Shown here in pieces: positions 51,673 through 63,800 of a DNA stretch of 64,000 nucleotides. The DNA is from Asparagopsis taxiformis. Lineage: Eukaryota; Rhodophyta; Florideophyceae; Bonnemaisoniales; Bonnemaisoniaceae. The notes below the pieces were generated by a model that did no database searches, was not told where the DNA came from, and was given only the letters and a program-made list of their open reading frames with translations. The stretch spans positions 1 through 64,000 of the forward strand of contig JALQPE010000212.1 in NCBI GenBank assembly GCA_030407315.1, written 5' to 3'. Made by a program: the position numbers and the translations under genes. The stretch's first letter is position 1. Each line of letters starts with the position of its first letter.

Positions 51673-54118
51673 GGTAAGTTCTGCGAGCAGGATTTCGTAC
51701 GAGCCGTAGATCTGTATCAACGCGCCATACAACTAGACAATGATGCGTGCGCGATGTCCGAGCTAGCAATGATCTATGACGTCGGCGAGAAAGACGTTCC
51801 AATGGACGTCTTGCGCGCGATCAACTATTATCAAATGAGCATTGACGTCGGCCAGCATCTGGAGGCAATGTTCTGGCTCGCTCGATTACTCATCTCCGAT
51901 ATCATGCGGCCGAAACGCGATGTGTCGCGCGCAAAGCGTCTGTTCACCATGTATGTCGAGCGATGTGAAGAGCCGATGCCGATTATCGAGATATGCAACG
52001 AGCTGATGTACGGATCGTCCAATCTCCCACGAGACGCCGCACTAGCCGCGTGCTTGCTACAGGCATGCGTGGAACGATGGGACGAGTGTGAGGCAATGAT
52101 ACCACTCGCGGAAATCCTTCTGAGCGGCGCTTCCGGTGTTGCCAGAGACGCCACGCGTGCGATACGTCTATGTGAACGAGCCGCCAGTGGTCGCTGGGAG
52201 TATTCACTATCAACGGCTGTGTTGGCGCGCAAAATCGCCTATGGAACATCGCAGATTCAGGCCAATGTGCAGCTCGCTGTGTATCTGTGTCAGATGAGTA
52301 TTGCGAGGGGGAACGATGCGGCCGCTATGCTTACATTGTCTGAACTGCTGTTAAAGGGCGCTCCGGGCGTGTAAAAGGACGTGGATTGTGCGATGAATTT
52401 GGTGGATAGAGCTTCTGGGAGTGATCGTGTCAAGTTTCAGATGTCCAAGATTATACAGCTTGCAAACGATATGGCACAAAGAAAGGGCGGAATGGCGAGG
52501 AGTCCGTCGTTTGCCGTTTTGTTGTTGGAGAAATGCATGAATATGAAGGATTTCAAATCTGAATCGACACTGGCTCTTGCGGATGTCGTGCTTCAAACGA
52601 AAGCAGTTTTGGATATTGAGCGGGGCATTCAACTATGTCGTCAGTTGGTTGGTTTGGAATCATATTGTGAAAAGCTCGAGGATCTTGCAGAGTCGATTGC
52701 ATTTAGCGATGCGGGTAATGGTGCGCTCGTGATGCGTCTGTTGGAACTGTTCATCGACAGTAAACATGGCGCAGCCGCTATGGTTACACTTGCGGAATAT
52801 CTCATTACTGGAGATCTGGGCATTGCAAAGGACAGTGAACGTGCTGTATGGCTCTGTGAACGTGCGTTGGAGAAGAGCAGGGACTGTAGCGACAAAGTGG
52901 TCGGTATCGCAAAACAAATGGATTGTGCAAAATCGTGCAAGCCAACGGACACTGCACTCACGATTCGTCTACTACAAATCTGCGTCGACAAATCCAACAA
53001 CGCAGAGGCCATCGTCATGCTCGTCAAATTACTGTGTTCAAACAAAGCGAATCGTAACACGGACCACGCACTACGGCTGTGCGGCAAACTAATCGATAGC
53101 GACGTGTCTTGCGACAGAGCGTTTCATCTCGCGGAGGAAATCGGCAAGGGTACGACGCGCGTCGCCAAAAACATGCCAATGTCCATAAGAATCTGCGAAA
53201 TGTGCATGGAGAAATGGGACGATCCATGCGCGATCGAAACTGGCGTGGAAATCATGTGCGGTTCCACAGAAGCTAGCGACGTAAATCGCGCAATCCGTCT
53301 CTGCGAACGCTATGTAAACAACAATATATGCTGCGAGATCATCATCCGCATCGCGCAAAAAATCTGCATCGAAACATCTCAATACGTACACGACCCATCC
53401 ATATCGCAACGTCTACTAAACGTCTGCCTCAGCGCACGACATGACCTCTCCGCCATATTCCTGCTCGCACAAATCCTACTGCAAGGCATACGCGGGGTTC
53501 CATGCGACCCCGCGCGCGCCATGCAGCTATGCGCGATGTGCATACGACACGACGTGTCGTACATTGCGCGGCTGCGACGCGTTGTGGCGCAACTCGGGCG
53601 TCAAAGCGGCGACAAGAAGAGTCTACATCTTGCGATCGCGCTGTGCGAGCTGGCGCTCGCGCACGCGGACGACACGCGCGTCATGGTGCTTCTGGCCGAG
53701 CTGCTGATCCGTCTGGATTACGAATTGCACGGAAGAAGTGATATTAGAGGCGAAACGACAAGCCGAAGGGCTTGGGAATAGTGCTGTGTTTTATATTGTA
53801 TCTGATATGTATAATCACGGGTGGAAGGGCGGAGAAACGGCGTCGATTCGTGCTTATCTGGCGACGAATGCGACGAAGAAAAGAATTTCAAAAGAGTTGA
53901 AGACAGTTCATTGGTTTAATCCAGAAGAGTTTGGAGTCAGTCAAGATGCAATGGGCATGTCGAGATTGGTAGACGCGGCAATGTGCGTGCAGGCGGATCG
54001 ATTTGTTCATGCACTGCCGTCGAATTTTGGGAGCTGGGTAGCGGAGCAGAGGGCGGGCAAGGGGAAAGCAGAAACAAAGGTAGTGAATTGCATGGATCAA
54101 AGCTTCATAGACCGATGA
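51673..54118 (+). pseudogene. Sel1-like repeat protein, truncated and interrupted
   Basis: Coding starts abruptly at the LTR border (FVRAVDLYQRAIQLDND), so the 5' end is missing. Some twenty Sel1-like repeats of about 36 residues follow, each with A-x-x-L-C-x-x-A/C-x-x-x and L-A-x-x-L-x-x-G (for example DVSRAKRLFTMYVE, DATRAIRLCERAASG, DSERAVWLCERALE). An in-frame TAA at 52372-52374 sits inside a repeat; one base change from Gln would explain it. Near 53725 the frame shifts into another that ends at 54118 with a distinct tail (QAEGLGNSAVFYIVSDMYNH). The truncation plus two lesions make it a pseudogene. Repeats are Cys-rich at the fourth position (LC), unlike bacterial Sel1. It is related to the relic at 1846-3900. 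Confidence 0.8.
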
Positions 54119-54975
54119 AGTAGCGCGGTTGGGTGGATGACAATCAACATTTATGCAATGGCGGTAGGTTGAATTTTCCATCGACAGCATGGTTGCGAAA
54201 TATATACTGAGCGGAGATCAGCGACATTACGGTTGCTGCACGGGCACTAGAGTTGGGATGTGGTCTCGTGATATGGACATCCTGACTCCTCACGTTTCCT
54301 CTTCGCAGCATGTCTAACATTGCTGCTGCGCAACTGCTATCTACACCACATTTTATTGTTCAATTTCGGGATAAAGCTGGTATACTTAGCGTACTGCGGT
54401 TACCACACAAGTCACACTGGACATGTGGGCTAATAGTCTAAGCCTAAGTAGAGTTGCGAATACGGTACAGTATTCGCGCGCGCGAAGCGCGCGCTGTTAG
54501 ACTATAAAGAATGTTGTGCCTGCGCAGACACTAGAGTTGGCATGTCGCCTGGTTATATGGATATCCCAACGGAGCGGAGCCGATGGACCAGGGAGGAGAT
54601 GAGGGATATGGATATCCCAACACGCGCCAACGCGTAAAGGGCACTTGTTCTCCATTTGTATTTGTTCAATAAATCAACGGAAATTCATGCGATGTAGTGC
54701 ATATGGCGTGTACATTATCTACAAACATGATTGAGATGCCCATCAGCGCGGACCAGCCACTTGCCCGTGTGACTGGCCGCCCGATCGAGCGGTTCATCTA
54801 TCTTAACGCTCATTGGGCTATTTCTCTCCCACGCACGATGTTGTTTCTCTGTAGGTTTGGTAACTTGCCACGCGTGGGGTGCGCGACAACTGCGAATCGT
54901 TGAGCTGAATAACTGTAATGATGGCAGTACCGACTGACCGACCGACCAACAAACTCATGCATTTGTGCATGTACG
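54119..54975. repeat. Repeat-rich relic region, possible old LTR pieces
   Basis: CACTAGAGTTGG-ATGT...ATATGGAYATCC occurs at about 54245 and 54529, and ATATGGATATCCCAAC recurs at 54605. GTTGG...CCCAAC ends and a TGTATTTGTTCAATAAA-like stretch recall copia LTRs. Between them is the inverted repeat at 54433-54505. No coding region. Confidence 0.4.
54433..54505. repeat. Nested inverted repeat with GC-only hairpin
   Basis: Inner hairpin: GCGCGCGC-GAA-GCGCGCGC (54476-54494). Outer arms: ATAGTCTA (54433-54440) with TAGACTAT (54498-54505). Confidence 0.6.
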
Positions 54976-54977
54976 CT

Positions 54978-54986
54978 GCCTATATA
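54978..54986 (+). promoter_or_regulatory. TATA box (TATATAAGG)
   Basis: A strong TATATAAGG upstream of the Spondin_N-like relic. Confidence 0.45.
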
Positions 54987-55039
54987 AGGAAGGAACGGCA
55001 CAGTGGGGCTCAAGGCGCCCATTGTGTGGCGGTTAACTG

Positions 55040-55740
55040 CTCAATCTGGAGCGTAGGTTGTTGGTGGTTTGGTGGGTTGGCAGCGGGTGTTTCAGCGATC
55101 GAGGACAGTCCGTTTCCAGGATGTCGCGGATCTGCCAAGTACAAGGTGACGTTCTTGAACCTATTGAGCCGGGAGAATTTTGGTGAGTTGATTCCGGTGG
55201 AGGGGCTGGTGTACTCACCGCTGGCTGCATTGTCGAACTCGAACCAGCAGCCGTTTTTTCACAGTGCGCTGATTTGCAAAACGGGCCTGTGGAGCAAGTG
55301 GCGGAGATTGGAGTGAACCGTCGGATTATTCGGCCGGGCGATGAGAGGGGCAAGGCATGCCAGTGGTGGATGCGGGAGAGGTGACAATGCCGGGTACTAC
55401 CCGACTTAGTAAGTCGACGAGCGTGATTCTGAGAGCGGACTATGCGCACTCATTTGTGATGGTGCCGGGGATGATTGCGCCGTCTCCGGATTGGATTGTG
55501 CAGACCAACAACAGAAATTTGTTTGATGTGTTTCGGGGGCGGTTTGTGAGGCGAATGACGGGCGACCTGATTGCGTACGACACTGGTGTGGATGATGGAA
55601 GTGAGTTAACGCCGCCGTGCTTGCGGTACAGAAGAACATTGCTCTGCTGGTGGAGGACGAGACTGACCGATTTGAGGGACGAAATGTTGGCTGGTACACG
55701 ATTGAAAAGATTTGAGGGCATGGCTGCATTGCGATGGCGA
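55040..55740 (+). pseudogene. Spondin_N-like secreted protein, frameshifted
   Basis: Fragments in successive frames match the Spondin_N domain plan. KYKVTFLNLLSRENFGEL (about 55137-55190) is the first strand. QVAEIGVNRRIIRPGDERG follows in a second frame. HSFVMVPGMIAPSPDWIVQT with DLIAYDTGVDDGSE (about 55450-55605) lies in a third; the motif PSPDW and the Asp-rich DTGxDDG loop are the hallmark of the domain. The ending VQKNIALLVEDETDRFEG needs one more shift. Spondin_N domains occur in extracellular matrix proteins. Three shifts within 700 bases indicate a pseudogene; short introns are a less likely alternative. Boundaries are approximate. Confidence 0.6.
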
Positions 55741-58180
55741 AATGTGTTCCGCAGAGCTTGAGAGCTTATTGAAGTGCATGGGAGTAGATTTTGGTGTGTG
55801 TCTGTGTGTGTGCGTGTGAGCATGTTTTCTGACCTGCATGCGCGCGTTTAGAGCTAAATAGATGGAGGAGTAAACTAGGTGTTTGTTTGATCGGATGGTT
55901 AATTGTTGTGCTCGTTTTGGCAGGTTTGAACTAAACTAAACTGAAGTGCATAGCGGAGTGACTGGATCTCTGGCTGACAATGGTCATTGCCGACTGACAA
56001 GAATAACGATGATGTTTATAGTACGGTTTTGGCATGCATATTTCGCCAGGGGTGCAGATAGACGGATGTGAGTCGATATGATGTGTTGCAGTGAGGTAGA
56101 ATAATTCGAGATCGGGATCGACTGCACAATATAATTGAGGAAGTAATTGGTTGTAGAGGATGATGTGAAATAGGGATGCATTGTGAATGAAAGGTCAGTC
56201 CATGTACATGTATTGTATGGTATTGTATGCAAAAACATAGAGGTCCAGGAAAGGGCGTCCTCGCATCTACCGCTTCACTCTGTCCATATTCAGTCTCATG
56301 AACCAACAGTGTTGCACAAATACCAGCCGCAAGTGAAACTAAAATGGGACTGGGGCGTCGTACTGTTTGACACTATAGCTGGAACAGCCTTTTCCGTGTT
56401 CCTTTAAACTACCATCGCTACCCAGGTGTATTTATACCCCGGACATCTTCCATCACTGCCGCGATGTGCTTGTGATGACAAGCAGTGCGCTGTACAGATT
56501 CTGGGACCGTTTCAGCTGTTATAAAAGCATTCAGCATGTATACGTACTAAACTGTACCGAACTCAAGTGTATATTCGATAGGCCGTTATTCTCTCGTTAA
56601 TTAACGTCATTGAATAATGTTATTAAATTAATTGGATATCCACGTATCCGTAATCCGGCACTGAAAACAACTTACTCCAATCATTCAATGCCACTTGCCA
56701 AATCTGCTGGGCCAGGCTTCGCCGGTCTACAACACACTGCGCACACGATCAAATGCATTTGACTCATGAGTCTGCGAGGGGGAAGGAATTGTCAATCGTC
56801 GCCAATAAAGGACATGGACTGTTCACGGGGCTGGAACGAAACTTTCCAGAAGCGCGGAATACTGCGGTTTTGTCCCGAAACCATGACGAGTACCTCCGCC
56901 GATACAGCGTGGTGTAGGTGAAAGGTGTACTGCAGTCAGCAGATCGTCCGTCGTTACTACTGTATTGTAGACAGCGAGCGGTACTGCGCCACCGACGTGC
57001 TCATTTTCGTCGTGAATTACGTACCTGCACAATACTTGTATGACGTCACGGGCGTCAGCTTCAGTGGCGTTGAAATGAAACCACACTCTCCGTGTCGGCC
57101 AAGCGAGTGGATGGACCTGGTGGCTCAGTGGCGTATCGGTCCGCTCGTGGCATGGAGAGCAGGTCCACGGAGCTGCAAGGGGGCACAGAACCACGCCCAG
57201 AGTGCGGCGACACATCAGCGGCGCAGGCAGTTCCCCCGAGACAGTGATCTCCCAAGGGCCCAGAAGATCCTCAGCTACGGGTGACGGCCTGTTGCCATCG
57301 AATGGACCGTCTCTAGCCCAACGTCTTGGACAGCAGAGGCCCCCCGGCAGTCCATAGGACTCGCCTCCGAAAGTCACAAGAGGAACCGAGATCGAAGCCC
57401 AGGCTGGCCCGTCCACTGAATAGTTTTGGCTGCTAAGAGGGGTTGGGATGTACTTCGTTTGATCATTTCAATCGCTGTGTCAACCTATGACAGATGGATC
57501 GTGTGTTCTGTCTACACCACAGCCTTTTTCGTTATCCATTCGGTATGCGATGTATGTACAGGCAAATAGTTGAAATCGGCATCACGGTGTTCAGAGCTTC
57601 CTTTATGTGGCGTTCTTCGAGAATGCATCAGATGTTCTTCGTTTTATGCGACGATCCAATGTTCGCCATAGCTAGCAGACTGGTCATGCTCGATGATCGC
57701 GGCGTGCTCAAATAGATATGTATGTGCGGGTGCTGCACATTTGGAAATAGTAAACTGTGTATTGTTCGGATGAGATTTTACATGAGTAGTCCCACCCAAC
57801 GCCAGTAAGCAAACATCTACCCACAACTCATTGGAACTGAACCGCACAATCGGACACGGCAGTGCACAATAAGGATTGTTCTCGAGCAAAACTATTGCGT
57901 GCCGCCCTTCCGCTCCTATGCAGTTCTCTCCCTATCCACTCAACTGTTATGGGTGCTTTCCACGAAATCTCTTTTCCAACATGATTACTAGTCGCTCGCT
58001 CAGCGCTTCCCATCAGTCCGCTTGCGCCAAATCGACCTGTACCCAGCCCAAATCACACAGAGGACCCTCCACATCCCACCCAACAATTCTCTCCCACCTT
58101 TCCTTAGCCTCTCCGCCTTTCCTCTTATACGTTCCAAAATAATTTCTTACACACACATGCATGCCCTCACTTCGCTCCCT
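55741..58180. other. Gene-poor region
   Basis: Unrecognised frames at minus 55984-56238, minus 56823-57416 (197 codons, GC-richer than its surroundings) and plus 57494-57715. TATTTATA (about 56430) and TATAAAAGC (about 56521) look like TATA boxes but lead to no ORF. I support no gene here. Confidence 0.35.
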
Positions 58181-58278
58181 GTATTTAACCATCCCGAAAA
58201 TCCATCCCAAAACTACCTGCAATCCATCTGTGATTCCCTGCACACATTCAGTCATCAAAACTTTTCCAGTCATTAACA

Positions 58279-58846
58279 ATGGCCACTAAGCCGCTCTCCG
58301 TTGGCCCTTTACCGTCCCGGCATTAATCAAACAACCTTGCTGGTTTCCCAGCTTCATGCCAACGACCCAACCGAAGTCGTTGTCCAAACTGCCCCGCTCC
58401 AGAAATCATCCTCTCCATAAGACCGAGCGCAGCACAGTGCACAGAAAACAACTTCGGCACTATGGAGCAGCCAAAACAGCCCAAGGAGAAAGAGGTGAAA
58501 AATGAAAAGAGAGCGCAGAAAGCCGTTGCCGACCAGCTCAAAAAACATGGAAGCTGAAGCTGGGCGCACCTTTTTCAAACGGCTCTGGACTGGCCTTCAC
58601 AACGGCGCTGTTGTAACGTTCGTGCTGAGAAGTTTGAACCCCAATGGCCCCGAATCCATGCGAATGTTCGTCATCACATTCTCTCTCATCCTGTATGGAC
58701 TGTTCGAATACAATGGCAGGAAGCGGGCGCTGCGCACTGGGCACATAGAACACGTGCTGGAGTTCATGAGGGAGTTCAGCCCCACAATAGCGGTGGATGC
58801 ACTCGGTGTTGAAATGGGCCTGGCGCTTATACACGGCTTGTTTTAG
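58279..58846 (+). pseudogene. Possible small membrane protein gene, broken
   Basis: About 95 bases after a TATTTAAC (58182-58189) an ATG at 58279 opens MATKPLSVGPLPS. It stops after 15 codons, but the next frame continues QTTLLVSQLHANDPTEVVVQ. A Lys/Glu-rich segment (KEKEVKNEKRAQKAVADQL) follows in a third frame. The last frame (to 58846) encodes RTFFKRLWTGLHNGAVVTFV and a hydrophobic stretch MRMFVITFSLILYGLF. Read together these look like one small protein with one or two membrane segments interrupted by frameshifts. The family is not recognised. Confidence 0.35.
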
Positions 58847-60409
58847 GGCAGGTACGAGCATGGGCGAAAAGCGGTTGCGCCCGTGGCATTGGGCGGCGGG
58901 TAGGCAGAGCAACAGCGATGAGCTGCATGGTTCTTGGCTTGATCGTAGACAGAAGATGTGCGGTTGTATGTAAATATAATTGTAGATGGGATCACGTAGA
59001 GAAAATTTAGTATTTATTCGATGGAATAGGGCGCCCCTGTTACAACACTGTAACATGCCACGGCATTGATGACGTGGATATCATTTAGCTCAACGCGACA
59101 TGTTTTCTTTCCTCTCGTTGTCACCCACTTCTACATAGATGACCTCGCTACATGCTCCGCTTTGAAGCGTATCACACATTAAGATATGGTACAGTTTCTT
59201 GTCCATTCAGCTCATCGCCTGCTGCGAAACTTGCGAGTCACCGGTGGTAAATCCACTTTATCCACAATCATGGACAATGGAGAGTTGTAATAGGCTCTGG
59301 TGAAAAGGATTGACACAAACTATCGTAGGAATTTGTTGTCCATCTGTAGAAAAAGATGCCCTAAGCTGTTTGGTGAAACCATCACACAATGGTTAAACCA
59401 TGGAAAACACGTCGTCAAGAGCCCGCGCTCCACCTTCCTGCCATACTTCAGCCTATTTCGTATCGTCTACTGCGCTCACGACAATTGTACATGTCCGGCA
59501 TCATCCGCAACAATGCGCTACAGTTAACCTCATCATTCCGCTACTGCGCATCGGACGCCGACGTGGCTCACGTTGGGGATCGCCAGAACCTGCGAAAGAT
59601 GTATCCCTACTGGAGCCTGTGTCCCATCAAGTGAAGGATTCGCACATTCCTTCTCCGCATCGCACACGCCTTTACCCGCCGCTGAACACTATTCAGCGTA
59701 GAGCAGTACTCTCTATGTGAAATACTGCCAGCGTCGCCAATGAAACCGGGCGGAAGTCACAGTTGCTGAGGCCGAAGCGTACGAAAGGGGCTGTTTCGAG
59801 GCCAAAACTGGAAATCGAAGCGAACGTTGCTGAGAGCAAGCAGGAAATCATAGCGGGCAGGGAAAGTGTGCTGGAGCGAGCCATTACAGAGAGAGGGTGA
59901 AATGTAACGGGTTGGATTGCAATTGGATGGAGGCAGGTAGTGCAGTCAAGTTTGATGACACATTGATGATGGAATTGTACAAAGACGAATGATGATGCGT
60001 TTAAATTGTTGATGGGCAGAGAAACTGAGGGTGCATGGGAGGCGGAACGGCAGGATGAACGCGGAGTAGGGGTGCAGTGGAGCTGTGGGTAGGGATGTGT
60101 CCGTGAATTTATTGGCGCACCATGACTGGATGGGATGGAGTGGTATGGTGTGGGTAGAGTGGATCCACGCTCGAGCGCGCAAGGATGACAGGCAAGGGAG
60201 AATCTAAGCTGTGAACTGCCTACTATGGCTTGGAGGGAAAAACTCATTGTTCCACTGTAGGAATGAGCGGAAGTCGGTACGTAGGCCAAGCACCCGTACG
60301 TACTGTAGATGTTTCCAAAAGCAAACGAATACACCAGAAGGGTAAACGTGGTCAAATCAGAGGTTAACGAGCGGTGGAAAATCGTCTACGGAAGTAGATC
60401 ACTGCACGC
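58847..60409. other. Intergenic, no gene supported
   Basis: The minus frame at 59693-60355 (220 codons) is low-complexity in character with no family motif and is not called. No RNA gene seen. Confidence 0.4.
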
Positions 60410-60605
60410 TGTCACGGCGCTGGTGAGTATCGCAAGCACCGTGGCTTGACGGCAGCGCCGTAACTGAGTTGGGAATATGTCGGATGGTCATACTAATCAT
60501 ACATACAATTACAGTAGGAACATACACTAGTATTTAAACCGGCACTGGACAACAGCGCCGACGGAGTAAATGATCATTAGGTTGATACCCGTCTCATTTA
60601 CATCA
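60410..60605 (+). repeat. Candidate 5' LTR of copia 3
   Basis: Starts TG and ends CA. Followed after five bases by TGGTACCAGACC, close to a tRNA 3'-end complement. Contains TATTTAAAC near 60531. Unconfirmed. Confidence 0.35.
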
Positions 60606-60878
60606 GGTTATGGTACCAGACCTCACTGCGCAAATTTTTCTCCTCCCACCCACCACCAACAAATCAATGATCGCGGCGACTCGCACGAATTAACACCGTC
60701 GCCATGAATCACCAACTTCAAGATTAACGCCACACCACACACCGAACGTGCGGTACGTCGCCTACATTACACACGCACAAGAACACGTCGGTTGGCAGCA
60801 GAGCAAGAACTCAAACAATTACCAGAAGACCTATACGCACAAGTACTGATCGAACAACACGACGAGAGTCACAACACC

Positions 60879-63800
60879 ATGCCCGATCCAGAACCATCCC
60901 CCCTACCCTCTCCTACAGCACCTTCAACACCTTCCACTCTCCCTCCTCGTTTTGACATACCACCTCTCTCTGCCAACAACATTCTACAATGGTCCAGCAC
61001 TATCGAGTGCCATGCCACCCTTCACGATCTCACCCCTTACCTACAGGACCCGCCTCCACTTACCCCAACAAACCCCACAGATTACAAGACACACCTCCAA
61101 AAGACAGCCTTAGCCAGGCTACTCGTCCTACCCAACATATCCCCTGAAATACTCCATGGCCTAAGTCCTTCGCTTCTCGAAAGTCCGACAGCGGTTCTCT
61201 ACCAACATCTCAAGACGAAACTAAGTGCAGTCAGCCCACAACACTCGGAGGCAAATCTACGCCGCCGAGCCTACCAACTGGTGTATAACCCGGGCATGCC
61301 AATACAAGAATACATCACGCAACATACCGAACTTCGAGAGCTGATGCTACAAACATCCTTCCCACATATAGAAGATGAACAAACCGTACAATTTGTCTGA
61401 AATGGACTATACAATGTACCAGAGTATGCATCACTGTTACGAGAACTGGCAAATTTCCATCACTTTCACCGCGGCCAGCGCCCACCACTGGACCTAGTGT
61501 TCACAATGTTAATAGAACACGAGAACGCAACGGCCGTCACATCAAGGCAACCCCCTACCCAACTGGCACCCATTTACCCAAACCCCAATTTGTACGCACC
61601 TCAATCTCCTACGTACTCAACGGAACCACTGCCTGGGCATCCTAATGGCCAATACCATCACCCAGTACCCACCTCACCAACAAAAGCGCGCCACCACAAG
61701 CGATACACGCTGAGAAAACACAGGCCGCCACCAAGGGGGTACAACGGCAAGTGGTGCACACTACATGGTAGTAAGACACACAACACGAACGAATGCTTCA
61801 CGAGACAACACCTCCTCACACAAAATCCCGACACAACACAATCCATACGTTCCAATTACACCCTAGACTCGTCGTTCACACTGCCCTCCACCCCTCTCAA
61901 TCCCTCCCCCATCCACCCCCTCATTAATCCACATCACTCTGCCTCTCCTCCTCAACATCAAACCACATCATTCCATCAATTCACCAGCCGTCCTCCCTCA
62001 ATAGCTGACCTTCCCCCGCTTCACAATTCCTCACCACCATGCCACACAGAAATAAACAATGGTTCTGATTACTATCTACTCGACTCTGGCGCCACGCCAA
62101 CTCATACCAAACACCGCCATCACACCATGATAGAGTCTCCCTCTGCATCCATCACTGCAGCGGGCATACCGGCAGACATCACACACCAAGGACCAATACA
62201 ACTCCCCATATCACAGCACACTTCACTTTGCATACCACATGCTGTCAATATGCCGACAGCACAACATAACCTTTTGTCCGTAGGTCAACTCACTTCCTCG
62301 TATGATGTTCTCTTTCAGAAAGGGGCTGCATACATCACAAAACAGCAGCCACCACCCCATCAATCACAGATCATCGCGGTTGCCCCCTGTCACAACAATC
62401 TATACTATCTTCCCATAGCCCCTCACAATACTACTCGCATAACACAGCACCCACCTCAATGCAACGGAGCCCGCTCACATCAACAGCCAACCACACAAGT
62501 AACAAAAGCAAAAAACAAACTCGGCACACCTACGACACCGACAGCTCCACCACCAGCATACAACCCAAAAACTACCAAACCACAACCCTTCCGCTTATCA
62601 GGCTCAAACAAATCCAAAACCTCCACACCACAAGCCCCTCCCTCATATACACCTAGCAATACCAAACCAAAGCGTGTAACATTTTCCAACCCACTCATAC
62701 AGGCCGACCCTCAACAACCCCATACACCGAACACACCAAAACAAACCACGTCACTCCCCAGCAACCCAACACTGCAGAGGCCACCTACACCTCCCCGAAC
62801 ATACACCAATACCAATACGACCAATAACTCACACGACAAACCAACAGCACGTTCAGGTACACCAACACCCACTCTCCCTCCCTTCCCACCCTTCAAACAA
62901 CCCGAAATCGATACGAATACATCATCTAGCAAGCGGGTAACAGTCCAAACCCCGCATAGGCCACCAGCGACACAACCACAGACAGAATTGACTCGAGCAT
63001 ATCATGAATGGCATTTGCGACTGGGACACTTACACCCAGCCCGCATACAGAAACTTGCACTCAAAGGCCTAGTACGGGGATTACCCCGCATCCTCACAAA
63101 CTCACCACCGCATATTACCTGTACGGGCTGCGCGCTGGGAAAACAATATTCTGCCCCCTTTCATTCCTCCCCGAGAACAGCCACATTAGGCTCTCACCTA
63201 CACACAGACGTCTGTGGTCCTTTCAAGTCTCCCTCCATACATCACAATCGATACTTCGACACATTCATGGACGAAAACAGTCGCTACCTCCATGTACACG
63301 TGTCTCCCAACAAGAACACCGCTGCCGCGCACATCCAACGTCACATATCCAGAATCCATACATTAACACCGATTCGAATCACGGACATAACAATGGACAA
63401 CGCTAAAGAGTATCACACACACTCTTTGCAACAATTTTACCACCAAGAACACATCACAGTACACCCTACCATTCCCCATACCCCACAAGAGAACGCCCTT
63501 GCTGAGCGGGTCAATAGATCGCTACTCAACACCATCCGATCCCTATTGCTCTCCTCTGGACTTCCAGAAACGTTATGGGATTATGCTCTACACGCAGCAG
63601 TAGACTATCACAATCATTCACCGCATAGCGCTCATAACAAGATCCCGATTACAATGTGGAACGGCACAATTCCTGATGTCACGACACTACTAAAGTTCGG
63701 ACAACTTGGCCACATACACAATCGCCACACAAACAACAAACTACGACCCCGAGCATCTCTTGTCCACTATATCGGAAGATTGGACACCACACACTATCAC

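Noticed and set aside
51673..51680. GGTAAGT at the LTR border as a splice donor
   Set aside because: The bases are in-frame codons of the Sel1 repeat gene (Gly-Lys-Phe) that continue without interruption; no matching acceptor is needed.
56823..57416. 197-codon minus-strand ORF in a GC-richer patch
   Set aside because: No recognisable domain or clear ATG context; a similar open frame exists on the other strand, typical of chance ORFs in GC-rich DNA.
59693..60355. 220-codon minus-strand ORF
   Set aside because: No signal peptide, motif or family resemblance; composition looks like a chance frame opposite non-coding DNA.
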